Part shown: positions 43,436 through 52,400 of the stretch, in pieces
Position numbering within the stretch: the first letter of the stretch is position 1
How the letters are laid out: every line of letters starts with the position of its first letter
DNA from: Alistipes sp. UBA936
Lineage (GTDB): Bacteria; Bacteroidota; Bacteroidia; Bacteroidales; Rikenellaceae
DNA length: 62,213 nt
NCBI GenBank assembly: GCA_002293505.1
Contig: DBDI01000001.1
Location: 88,899-151,111, forward strand
Direction: 5' to 3'
Made by a program: the position numbers and the translations under genes
Notes under the pieces: generated by a model
Seen by the model: the letters and a program-made list of their open reading frames with translations, nothing else
Told to the model about the DNA's origin: nothing
Databases searched by the model: none

Positions 43436-44227
43436 TCAGGCGACGATGGTTGTTCCGCCGTATCCCGGCTTTGCGATGTTCTCCGCGGCGCAGATTACTA
43501 CACTGCTAACTCCCTGATTTATAGCGCTAAATGCGTTATCCAACTTAGGTATCATCCCGCTGTGAATCGTTCCCTCGGCTTTCAGTTCGGCGAACCTCTT
43601 GGCGTCGATTCTCTCAACCAACGAATTCGGATCATCCATATCCGCCATAACTCCCTGCTTTTCAAAACAATACACCAACTCTACACCTTCCTCTGCCATC
43701 GCCGTAGACATCGCTACCGCTACCGTGCTTGCTATCGTATCTGCGTTTGTGTTAAGCAGTTGCCCCGACTCGCCTAAAGTAATTGGTAATATAACCGGCA
43801 CAACTCCATAACTAATAAGCAATTGCAAAAAAGCTGCATTGACTGAAACCGGGTCACCCACAAAGCCGTAGTCGATAGGTTTGCCCTTCACCGTAACTGC
43901 CGGCCTTCGTCGCGACAAAATCAGCTTCCCATCGGCGCCACTCAGCCCGACGGCGTTGCATCCCAAGCCCTGTAATGCGCTAACAATCTGCTTGTTGATT
44001 CCGCTGTACACCATCGTCACGACCTCCAGCATCCGCTCGTCCGTCACCCGCCGTCCCTCGATCATCACCGTCTCGATTCCGAGCGCCGCCGCAATCGCCG
44101 TTGCGACTTTTCCGCCTCCGTGCACCAGAATTTTCGATCCTTCCAGCGCTGCAAAATCAGTCAAGAAAGCCCTCAGCTTCACCGAGTTATCAACAATGTT
44201 TCCACCTATTTTAACAATTTTCAACAT
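43436..44227 (-). CDS. argB: N-acetylglutamate (or N-succinylglutamate) kinase
   Basis: A 263-aa amino acid kinase of arginine synthesis. Motifs: KIVKIGGNIVDN with the phosphate-binding Lys, ILVHGGGKVATA, EGRRVTDERML, SGADGKLI and the C-terminal GTIHSGMIPKLDNA. It phosphorylates the acylated glutamate. In Bacteroides fragilis the pathway is known to use succinylated intermediates, so the acyl group here may be succinyl. The ATG at 44227 gives the usual N-terminus; one 13 codons upstream (44266) is less likely. It lies 77 bases after argD, with a tandem repeat in the gap. Confidence 0.92.
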   Translation of the reverse strand: MLKIVKIGGNIVDNSVKLRAFLTDFAALEGSKILVHGGGKVATAIAAALGIETVMIEGRRVTDERMLEVVTMVYSGINKQIVSALQGLGCNAVGLSGADGKLILSRRRPAVTVKGKPIDYGFVGDPVSVNAAFLQLLISYGVVPVILPITLGESGQLLNTNADTIASTVAVAMSTAMAEEGVELVYCFEKQGVMADMDDPNSLVERIDAKRFAELKAEGTIHSGMIPKLDNAFSAINQGVSSVVICAAENIAKPGYGGTTIVA

Positions 44228-44273
44228 ACTTTTCAACAATTTGCCGTCCCTCGCCACGAAAACCATACTTCAG

Positions 44274-44306
44274 TGTTAATAACTCGCCGATCAATGTTAA
44301 TAACTC
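44274..44306. repeat. 12-bp direct repeat with 21-bp period between argD and argB
   Basis: TGTTAATAACTC occurs at 44274-44285 and at 44295-44306, 21 bp apart. The second copy overlaps the argD stop codon. The two-turn spacing would suit a regulatory protein. Confidence 0.5.
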
Positions 44307-45477
44307 AAAACCCGCTCAAAACTCGCCTGATGGCTGCGATGGCAAGATTTGCCTCTTCTCGCGTCACACAAAGTGCTGGTAGTAAACGAATTACTCGTCC
44401 TCCCGCTGCTGTTCCCACAAACACTCTCTCCTCCATCAATAGCCGCCTCGCTACCCCCTCAAAACCCTCCTCCAGCTCCAACCCTATCATCAGTCCTTTA
44501 CCTCGTATCTCTTTGATTCCCCGCACTTTACTTAACTCCTCCACCAAATATTCTCCTACAGCCGCCGCATTCGCCATCAGCCCGTCCCGTTGCATCACCT
44601 TCGCGACTGCCGTTCCCGCAGCACAGGCCAACTGGTTGCCTCCGAACGTGGTTCCGAGCATCCCTTTTTGCGGCTCAAAACAGGGTGCGATCGCCAACGC
44701 TCCCATCGGAAATCCGTTTCCTATTCCCTTGGCCATCGTGTATATATCTGCCTGAATGCCAGCCCAATCAGTCGCAAAATATCGTCCAGTTCGCCCGCAT
44801 CCGCATTGTATTTCGTCCGCCACATAGATCGCTCCTCGCTCGTCACATAGCCTCCTGACGGCCTGCAAAAATTCTATCGTCGCAACTTTTATTCCCGCCA
44901 CTCCCTGAATCGCCTCCACGATCACCGCCGCTGCCCCACCCTCTTCGTCGGCTGCATCGAACGCCGCCTCCAGCGCTGCAACATCATTCAACGGCGTGAA
45001 TATCACATTGTTGGTCTCGTTAACCGGCGCACAAATCTCCGGGTTGTCTGTTGCTGCGACTGCCAGCGATGTCCGCCCGTGGAACGCTCCTCCGACCGCT
45101 ATAACCTTCTTCCTTCCCGTATGAAACGAACTGAGTTTCAACGCATTCTCATTCGCCTCAGCCCCGCTGTTGCATAAAAACAGCTGCCAATCCGCCCTCG
45201 CGCCCCCCGTCGCAACTGAGCCTAACCCGGCCACAGCACCCAGCTCCTCCGCCATCACCTCTTGCTCCCTGATAATCACTGAGTTGGAGTAAAATCCCAG
45301 TTTTTCCAGCTGCCTCGTTACTGCCGCCACATAGTCCACTTGCGCGTGCCCGATCGAGATCACCGCGTGGCCGCCATACATATCCAAATACGGCTGACCC
45401 TTAGCATCATACACCCAGGATCCCCTCCCCGCGACGATTTCCACATCGTACACGGAGTACACATCGAACATCTTCAT
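44305..45477 (-). CDS. argD: Acetylornithine (acylornithine) aminotransferase
   Basis: A 390-aa class III PLP aminotransferase. Recognisable are LDMYGGHAVISIGHA near the start, the PLP-side motif VADEIQCGCGRTGRYFA and the lysine motif MAKGIGNGFPMGALAI. It interconverts acyl-glutamate semialdehyde and acyl-ornithine. The ATG at 45477 is preferred to a TTG two codons upstream. It follows argC by ten bases, so the two are co-transcribed. Confidence 0.92.
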   Translation of the reverse strand: MKMFDVYSVYDVEIVAGRGSWVYDAKGQPYLDMYGGHAVISIGHAQVDYVAAVTRQLEKLGFYSNSVIIREQEVMAEELGAVAGLGSVATGGARADWQLFLCNSGAEANENALKLSSFHTGRKKVIAVGGAFHGRTSLAVAATDNPEICAPVNETNNVIFTPLNDVAALEAAFDAADEEGGAAAVIVEAIQGVAGIKVATIEFLQAVRRLCDERGAIYVADEIQCGCGRTGRYFATDWAGIQADIYTMAKGIGNGFPMGALAIAPCFEPQKGMLGTTFGGNQLACAAGTAVAKVMQRDGLMANAAAVGEYLVEELSKVRGIKEIRGKGLMIGLELEEGFEGVARRLLMEERVFVGTAAGGRVIRLLPALCVTREEANLAIAAIRRVLSGF

Positions 45478-45487
45478 ACTCAATCAG

Positions 45488-46516
45488 TTAAAATGCCGTA
45501 GCCTTCAAGCGTAGTCCCGCTCTTTCGTCCAGCCCCAGCATCAGATTCATATTTTGCACCGCTTGGCCCGCGGCTCCCTTCAGCAGATTGTCTATCACAC
45601 TTGTTACCAACAGCTTATCTCCAAATTTCTCCACCCTCACCAAACATTTATTCGTGTTCACCACCTGCTTTAGGTCGACCGGTCCGTCGGCCACAAACGT
45701 GAACGCCGCGCCCTCGTAATACCTTTTATATATGTCGACCGCCTCGTCCGCCGACAGCGTGCTCCGAGTCCACATCGTTGCAAAAATTCCCCTCGTAAAG
45801 GCTCCTCGCTGCGGTACGAACGCGATTTCGCCCCCCCACCCCGGCTGCAACGAATGTAAACTTTCGCCGATTTCCGCCAGATGTTGATGTTCGAACGCCT
45901 TGTATGCCGACAGATTTCCCGCTCGCCAGCTGAAATGTGTCGAGGCCGTCGGCTTCTGACCTGCTCCCGTGGAACCAGTTGTTGCTGAGATATTTATATC
46001 CCCTTCAAGCAGCCCTTTCGCTGCTAATGGCAACAGCCCCAGCTGTAAACAGGTCGCAAAACAGCCCGGATTTGCAATATTTCGCGCAACCCGAATCTGC
46101 TCGCGATTCATTTCCGGCAACCCATAAACAAACCGCCTGTCCGCCCCGCCAGAGCCCGCCTCGGAAGCATCGCCCCCAAGCACAGAATCCGCCGCCAGCC
46201 TGAAATCCTGACTTAAATCAATAATTGAGGTAGAGGTAGGTAACGAATTCTCTGTAAGCCATTTGCGCGCTTCTCCGTGCCCCGAACAAATGAACAAAAC
46301 ATCCACCTCCACCAGACCCGCACCCACACCCGCACCCTCCCCCACAAACCTCATCTCCGTCTCTCCCACCAGATCCGTATGCACTTCCGCCAGCTTCCGC
46401 CCCGCATTGCTACTGCTCTGAACAAAAGCGAGTTCCACATCCGGATGTAGCAACAACAGCCTCGTAGCTTCGCCTCCGGTGTAGCCCGCCCCTCCGATTA
46501 TTCCGACTTTTTTCAT
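45488..46516 (-). CDS. argC: N-acyl-gamma-glutamyl-phosphate reductase
   Basis: A 342-aa dehydrogenase. The dinucleotide motif is VGIIGGAGYTGGEATRLLL. The catalytic cysteine is in NIANPGCFATCLQLGLLPL, followed by ATTGSTGAGQKP, and a later His motif is HQHLAEIG. Two Gly/Ala-rich inserts (GEGAGVGAGLV; GGDASEAGSGGAD) lengthen surface loops. The start at 46516 gives the standard MKKVGIIG; an open frame continues upstream but over the promoter. It starts the argC-argD(-argB) unit. Confidence 0.93.
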   Translation of the reverse strand: MKKVGIIGGAGYTGGEATRLLLLHPDVELAFVQSSSNAGRKLAEVHTDLVGETEMRFVGEGAGVGAGLVEVDVLFICSGHGEARKWLTENSLPTSTSIIDLSQDFRLAADSVLGGDASEAGSGGADRRFVYGLPEMNREQIRVARNIANPGCFATCLQLGLLPLAAKGLLEGDINISATTGSTGAGQKPTASTHFSWRAGNLSAYKAFEHQHLAEIGESLHSLQPGWGGEIAFVPQRGAFTRGIFATMWTRSTLSADEAVDIYKRYYEGAAFTFVADGPVDLKQVVNTNKCLVRVEKFGDKLLVTSVIDNLLKGAAGQAVQNMNLMLGLDERAGLRLKATAF

Positions 46517-46537
46517 CTTTTCCGCAATCATTGGCTG

Positions 46538-46545
46538 CAAAAATA
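46538..46545 (-). promoter_or_regulatory. argC promoter, -7 box
   Basis: The minus strand reads TATTTTTG, 21 bases before the argC ATG. It stands back-to-back with the porin -7 box, only three bases away. Confidence 0.55.
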
Positions 46546-46548
46546 CAC

Positions 46549-46556
46549 TATTTTTG
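46549..46556 (+). promoter_or_regulatory. Porin promoter, -7 box
   Basis: TATTTTTG matches TAnnTTTG and ends four bases before the porin ATG at 46561, implying a leaderless mRNA. Confidence 0.5.
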
Positions 46557-46560
46557 CCGA

Positions 46561-47619
46561 ATGAAAAAACTCTTCCCACTTCTCGCCACCGCCGTCGTCA
46601 TTCTAATCGCGACCGCAGCATCCGCCCAGTCCACCTCTCAGATCCCACCCCAGGAGCCACCCATAACGACCAGGTTCACAGGCACTTTACGTACTAAATT
46701 CGAGTACCAGCCTTCCGAGGACAATGCTCGTTTTAGCGTTCGCACTGCTCGCTTTGGCGTTGGTGGCGAGGTTTATTCTCACCTCAGCTATAAAATGGAA
46801 ATCGACCTCTCGGACGAGGGCCGCATCAAAATGGTCGACGCTTACGTCGGCGCGCGCCTCTATAAGTCGCTCAGTTTCAGTATCGGTTATATGCGCGTTC
46901 CTTTCACTGTCGACGCTCACCGCTCGCCCCACCTCCAGTTGTTCGCCAACCGGTCGTTCATAGCTAAACAGGTTGGTAACGTTCGCGACGTCGGCGCATC
47001 GTTCCAGTGGCGCCCTGATACTAAAATCCCTGTAAACCTGCAGCTTGGGGTATTCAATGGTTCCGGCCTTCCCGAGGATTTGGCTCAGTACTGGACTCGC
47101 CACTTCAACTACTCTGCTAAGCTCCAGCTCGGCCTTGCCCGCAACCTGAACTTCCAAACAAGTTACCAGACCACCCGCCCCGCTCACGTCCGGATTCACC
47201 TTTACGACGTCGCAATCACCTTTCGGCCTGGCCGTTGGCTCTTTGAGGGCGAATACCTCCACAAGAATTACGGCGACGCTTTTCCTTCGGTCGATGCGTT
47301 CGATGCATTCTTCTCTTACGGCCTTCCCATCGGCGGCGATGCCATTAGAACCGTCTCATTTCTTGGCCGTTACGACTATATGGACAACCACTCCAACGGC
47401 CTCCCCGCCACATCCGGCCTACTCGTCACAAACGACATCCGCCGCCATCGCGCCACCGCCGGTGTTACTTTTTCTCTCGGCCTTCCCTTCTCTGCCGACG
47501 TCCGCCTCAATTTCGAGAAATACTTCTACCCCTCCTCCGGCATCCCCTCCTCCCTCGACAGCCAGATCGGCCCCTCCGACCACGACAAGCTTGTTCTCGA
47601 GTTAATGGTTCATTTTTGA
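46561..47619 (+). CDS. Outer-membrane porin-like beta-barrel protein
   Basis: A 352-aa protein with a signal peptide (LLATAVVILIATAASAQ). The mature chain is made of alternating hydrophobic beta strands (RFSVRTARFGVGGEVY, SYKMEIDL, MVDAYVGARL, SFSIGYMRVPF) and ends in Phe (LELMVHF), the typical C-terminal BAM signal. It resembles phosphate-selective porin O/P family members. It sits on the plus strand between argC and argG, interrupting the arginine cluster, and overlaps the argG end by ten bases. The substrate is unknown. Confidence 0.82.
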   Translation: MKKLFPLLATAVVILIATAASAQSTSQIPPQEPPITTRFTGTLRTKFEYQPSEDNARFSVRTARFGVGGEVYSHLSYKMEIDLSDEGRIKMVDAYVGARLYKSLSFSIGYMRVPFTVDAHRSPHLQLFANRSFIAKQVGNVRDVGASFQWRPDTKIPVNLQLGVFNGSGLPEDLAQYWTRHFNYSAKLQLGLARNLNFQTSYQTTRPAHVRIHLYDVAITFRPGRWLFEGEYLHKNYGDAFPSVDAFDAFFSYGLPIGGDAIRTVSFLGRYDYMDNHSNGLPATSGLLVTNDIRRHRATAGVTFSLGLPFSADVRLNFEKYFYPSSGIPSSLDSQIGPSDHDKLVLELMVHF

Positions 47620-48809
47620 CCGTTCACTCTCTCCCAGATCACATTTTGTAGCCCAAAGATCCTTCCGAATCCTTCCACATCGCTCGCGCTCCAGTCGCTC
47701 ATCACTTCTCCGTAGGCTCCGAAGGCTCCTCCCATCAGATCGTGCGGCGAGTCAATCCCCACAACCACAAACCTGTATGGATGCAGATCCACAAACACAT
47801 CGCCCGTAACCGTCCTTTGCGAGCTCTCCAGGAACGCCTCCATATCCCTCATCACCGGATCGAAATACTGTCCCTCGTGTAGCCAGTTTCCATAGAACGC
47901 CGCCACCTGGTCTTTCCAAAACAGTTGCCACTTTCCCAACACGTGCTTTTCCAGCGTATGATGCGCCTTGATGATTACCAGCGGTGCTGCAGCTTCGAAT
48001 CCCACTCGGCCCTTTATTCCTATAATCGTGTCTCCCACGTGCATATCCCTTCCTATCGCATAGGGCGCCGCAACCGCCGCCAGCGCGCGAATCGCCTCCA
48101 CGCCGCTCCCGAACCTCACACCATCCAGCGCCACAAATTCTCCTCGCTCAAAAGTCAACGTCAGCCTCCTCGTAGACCCCGCCGCGGCCGTCATCTTCGT
48201 AGGATACGCCTCTTCCGGTAGGGTTTCGCCCGAGCTCAAAGTCTCTCTTCCCCCTATGGACGTTCCCCACAGGCCCTGATTAATCGAATACTCCGCCTTT
48301 TTGAAATCGAAATCGACTCCCTGCTCCTTCAGATACGCAATCTCCTCTTCTCTGGTCAGCCTCTTCTCTCTGATCAAAGCAATTATCTTAATTTCCGGCG
48401 CGATTATTCCCCATATCATATCGAACCTCACCTGATCGTTTCCTGCTCCCGTCGAGCCGTGACATAGATAGTCCGCCCCGATCTTCTTCGCATACTCCGC
48501 CACCGCCACCGCTTGCGAAATCCTCTCCGACGACACCGAGATCGGATACGTCCCGTTCTTCAGTACGTTCCCATAGACCATATACCTGATCTGCTTGTCG
48601 TAGTACTCATCGGCGACATCCATTGCCCTGTAGCTCGCTACTCCCAGCGCCTCTGCTCGCTCCCTGATCCGCTCCAGTTCTTCCGCTGAGAATCCTCCCG
48701 TGTCTGCCAACACCGCGTGTACTTCCAGTCCCATTTCGCGCTTCAGATAGACCGCGCTGTACGACGTATCCAGCCCTCCGCTGAATGCTAAAACAACTTT
48801 CTTGCTCAT
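47610..48809 (-). CDS. argG: Argininosuccinate synthase
   Basis: A 399-aa enzyme that joins citrulline and aspartate with ATP. The N-type pyrophosphatase P-loop is VLAFSGGLDTSYSAVYL. Further motifs are DYLCHGSTGAGNDQVRFD and SINQGLWGTSIGG. It starts within the end of the GNAT gene (four-base ATGA overlap), so the two form one unit. Confidence 0.95.
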   Translation of the reverse strand: MSKKVVLAFSGGLDTSYSAVYLKREMGLEVHAVLADTGGFSAEELERIRERAEALGVASYRAMDVADEYYDKQIRYMVYGNVLKNGTYPISVSSERISQAVAVAEYAKKIGADYLCHGSTGAGNDQVRFDMIWGIIAPEIKIIALIREKRLTREEEIAYLKEQGVDFDFKKAEYSINQGLWGTSIGGRETLSSGETLPEEAYPTKMTAAAGSTRRLTLTFERGEFVALDGVRFGSGVEAIRALAAVAAPYAIGRDMHVGDTIIGIKGRVGFEAAAPLVIIKAHHTLEKHVLGKWQLFWKDQVAAFYGNWLHEGQYFDPVMRDMEAFLESSQRTVTGDVFVDLHPYRFVVVGIDSPHDLMGGAFGAYGEVMSDWSASDVEGFGRIFGLQNVIWERVNGQK

Positions 48810-49411
48810 AATATATCGTTCATAATATCAAACAGTTGACTTGCCGGCATCGATGTCTGCACGTGGTCTATCTCCGGGTCGAACAGCATCGCCGTGCACA
48901 GACAGGCTTTCCTCTCTTTCATCTCCAGTATGGGATAGTTCACACAGTTTTTGCACCCTTCCCAGAACACATCGTCGCTCGTCAGTTCTGAGAACGGTAC
49001 CGGCCTGTAACCAAGCTTCGAATTTATCTTCATCACTGCCAGTCCCGTCGTCAGCCCGAACAGTTTTGCTCCCGGGAACATCTTCAGTGAAAGGAAGAAC
49101 GCCTTTGTCTTGATGGCTCGTGCCAGCCCGATTTGCCTGAACTTGGGATTGATTATCAGTCCCGAGTTTGCCACATAGCTTTTGTCTCCCCACAGCTCGA
49201 TGTATGTAAATCCCGCCCACTCTCCCGTCTCCTTCACATACGCCACAACCGCTTTTCCCTCTCTTATCTTTCCTGCGACATACTCTGGCGTTCGCCTCGC
49301 GATGCCCGTTCCTCTTGCTTTGGCACTTTCTGCCATTTCGTCCACAATCTCCTGCGCATACTTCACGTGCTCTTCGGAGCCAATGACCACATCGAAATCT
49401 TGAATTTTCAT
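48806..49411 (-). CDS. GNAT N-acyltransferase of the arginine cluster
   Basis: A 201-aa protein with a GNAT fold: AVVAYVKETGEWAGFTYIELWG, SGLIINPKFRQIGLARAIKTKA (the Q/RxxGxA acyl-CoA loop) and LGYRPVPFSEL. The C-terminal part has an unusual Cys-rich stretch (EGCKNCVNYPILEMKERKACLC). It is translationally coupled to argG, and no argA or argJ is in the window. I infer that it makes N-acetyl- or N-succinyl-glutamate, the first step of the pathway. The start at 49411 lies only seven bases from its -7 box. Confidence 0.8.
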   Translation of the reverse strand: MKIQDFDVVIGSEEHVKYAQEIVDEMAESAKARGTGIARRTPEYVAGKIREGKAVVAYVKETGEWAGFTYIELWGDKSYVANSGLIINPKFRQIGLARAIKTKAFFLSLKMFPGAKLFGLTTGLAVMKINSKLGYRPVPFSELTSDDVFWEGCKNCVNYPILEMKERKACLCTAMLFDPEIDHVQTSMPASQLFDIMNDIL

Positions 49412-49417
49412 AGCGCG

Positions 49418-49425
49418 CAAAAATA
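49418..49425 (-). promoter_or_regulatory. GNAT-argG promoter, -7 box
   Basis: The minus strand reads TATTTTTG, with six bases between its G and the ATG at 49411: almost no leader. Confidence 0.55.
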
Positions 49426-49436
49426 CAAAAAAAAGC

Positions 49437-49444
49437 TATCTTTG
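49437..49444 (+). promoter_or_regulatory. ileS promoter, -7 box
   Basis: TATCTTTG with seven bases between its G and the ileS ATG at 49452. It stands back-to-back with the GNAT promoter, 11 bases away. Confidence 0.6.
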
Positions 49445-49451
49445 CACCGCT

Positions 49452-52400
49452 ATGAACAGATTTAAAGAATACAAGGGCCTCGACTTGCCGCAGATCGCCT
49501 CCGAAGTCCTCCAGAAATGGGACGCCGACCACACTTTCGAACGCACCCTTGCCGATCGTCGGGACGGCCCGTCGTTCGTTTTTTACGAGGGTCCTCCTTC
49601 TGCTAACGGTACTCCCGGTATCCACCATATGATGGCTCGTACCATTAAAGATATCTTCTGCCGCTACAAAACGCAGACCGGCCACCTCGTCCGTCGTAAG
49701 GCTGGTTGGGACACCCACGGGCTTCCCGTCGAGTTGGGCGTCGAGAAGAAACTCGGTATCACCAAGGACGACATCGGTACTAAGATTTCGATCGAGGATT
49801 ACAACCGCGTTTGCCGCGAGGCTGTTATGGAGTTCACCGGTATGTGGGAGTCTATGACCCGCCGTATGGGTTATTGGGTCGATATGTCCGATCCTTACGT
49901 TACTTACGAGCCGAAATATATCGAAACCCTCTGGTGGATGCTCCGCTCGCTGTTCGACAAGGGGCTTCTTTATAAAGGTTACACTATCCAGCCTTACTCT
50001 CCCGCCGCTGGTACCGGTCTTTCGAATCACGAGTTGAACCAGCCGGGCTGCTACCGCGACGTCAAGGACACCTCCATCACCGCGCAGTTCAGGGTTGTCG
50101 ACCGCCCCAATACTTACCTTCTGGCTTGGACGACCACGCCGTGGACTCTTCCCTCTAATACCGCCCTTGCTGTCAACCCCGCAATAGATTACTCCGAGGT
50201 CGAGTGCTCCAATCCTTACTCCGGCTCGCCCCAGCGGGTCATCCTCGCCTCCGCCCTCGTGGAAAAATATTTTGCAAAACTCGACCACAAGGTCGTCCAT
50301 ACCTTCCCCGGCTCCGAGCTCATCGGCCTTACCTACGAGCAGCTCCTCCCCTGGGTCACCCCCGACGGCGAGGCGTTCAAAGTCATCTCCGGCGATTACG
50401 TCACTACCGAGGACGGTACCGGTATCGTCCATATCGCTCCCACCTTCGGGGCCGACGATGCCCGCGTTGCTCAGGCTGCTGGCATTCCTCCCCTGTTCGT
50501 CGTCGATCGCGCCGGTAAGAACCAGCCTATGGTCGATCGTTCCGGTCGTTTCTTTCCTCTCGGCGAGCTCGACCCCGCTTGGACGCAAACCCACGTCAAC
50601 ACCGCGGAATACGAAAAGTTCGCTGGTCGCTTCGTCAAACCCGATTACGATCCCGACCCCGCCTCCGAGCCGCTCGACGTCGAGTTGGCCGTCCACCTGA
50701 AAACCGAAAACAAGGCGTTCAAAATCGAGAAATACACCCACTCCTACCCCCACTGTTGGCGTACCGACAAACCGGTTCTTTACTACCCTCTCGACTCTTG
50801 GTTCATCCGTACTACTGCTTGTAAGGAAAGACTCATACAGCTCAACGAGACCATCCATTGGAAACCCGAATCCACCGGCTCCGGCCGCTTTGGTAAATGG
50901 CTCGAAGGGCTGGTCGATTGGAACCTCTCTCGTTCTCGCTTCTGGGGTACTCCTCTTCCCATTTGGGCGACTGATGACTACTCCGAACAGATCTGTATCG
51001 GCTCCATCGCCGAGCTCCGTTCCGAGATCGACAAGGCTGTCGCCGCCGGTCTGATGACTGAAAACCCTCTCTCCGACTTCACCCCCGATGACTTCTCGAC
51101 CCAGAACTACTCTAAAGTAGACCTCCACCGCCCCTTTGTCGACGACATCACCCTTGTCTCCCCCTCTGGCAAACCTATGCGCCGCGAGACCGACCTGATC
51201 GACGTTTGGTTCGACTCCGGCGCTATGCCCTTCGCCCAGTGCCACTTCCCCTTCGAGGTCGACGGCCCCGAATTCTTCGACCGCCTCTTTCCTGCCGACT
51301 TCATCGCCGAGGGTGTCGACCAGACTCGCGGTTGGTTCTTCACTCTCCACGCCCTTGCTACGATGTTGTTCGACTCCGTTGCGTTCAAGAATATCATTTC
51401 TAACGGCCTCGTCCTCGACAAGAATGGTAACAAGATGTCCAAACGGCTCGGTAACGGCGTCGATCCGTTCGTGATGATGGATAAATACGGTACCGACGCC
51501 GTTCGTTGGTATATGATTACTAACTCTCAGCCTTGGGACAACCTTCGCTTCGACGAGGCCGGGGTCGACGAGGTCCGGCGTAAGTTCTTCGGTACTCTTT
51601 ATAATACTTACTCCTTCTTCGCCCTCTACGCTAATGTCGACGGCTTTTCCGGCTCTGAGCCTTCGATCCCCGTAGACCAAAGACCCGAGATCGACCGTTG
51701 GATAATCTCTCTGCTCAACTCGCTCACTGCCGAGGTCACTGCCCGCCTGGAGGATTACGATCCCACTCCCGCTGCTCGGGCTATCGCCGCTTTCGTCGAC
51801 GAGAACCTCTCTAATTGGTACGTTCGCCTGAACCGTAAACGCTTCTGGGGTGGTGGGCTCACACAGGACAAACTCGCTGCTTACCAAACTCTTTTCACCT
51901 GCCTCGAGACCGTCTCCCGCCTCATTGCTCCTTTCGCTCCTTTCTTCGCCGACCGTTTGTTCGGCGACCTGTGCGGCGGCACTTCGGCAAACGACCGCGC
52001 GGCTTTCTCCGTCCACCTGACCTCCTTCCCGAAGTCCGATCCCTCTCTTGTCGACCCCGCGCTCGAGGCTATGATGTCCCTCGCTCAGCAGGCTACTTCT
52101 ATGACGCTTGCTCTTCGCCGTAAGGTCAATATCAAGGTTCGCCAGCCTCTTTCTCGTATCGTTATTCCCGTCCTCGACCCCGCGACCGCTCGCCACATCG
52201 AGGCTGCCCGTTCGCTTATCGCCGGCGAGGTTAACGTCAAACAGGTCGAACTTATTACCGACACCTCCGGCCTGATCACCAAACAGATCAAACCCAACTT
52301 CAAGACTCTCGGTAAGCGTTTCGGGCCTCAGATGAAGTCCATCGCGGCTCTTGTTGCGGACTTTTCTCAGGAACATATCTCTCGCATCGAGCGCTCCGAC

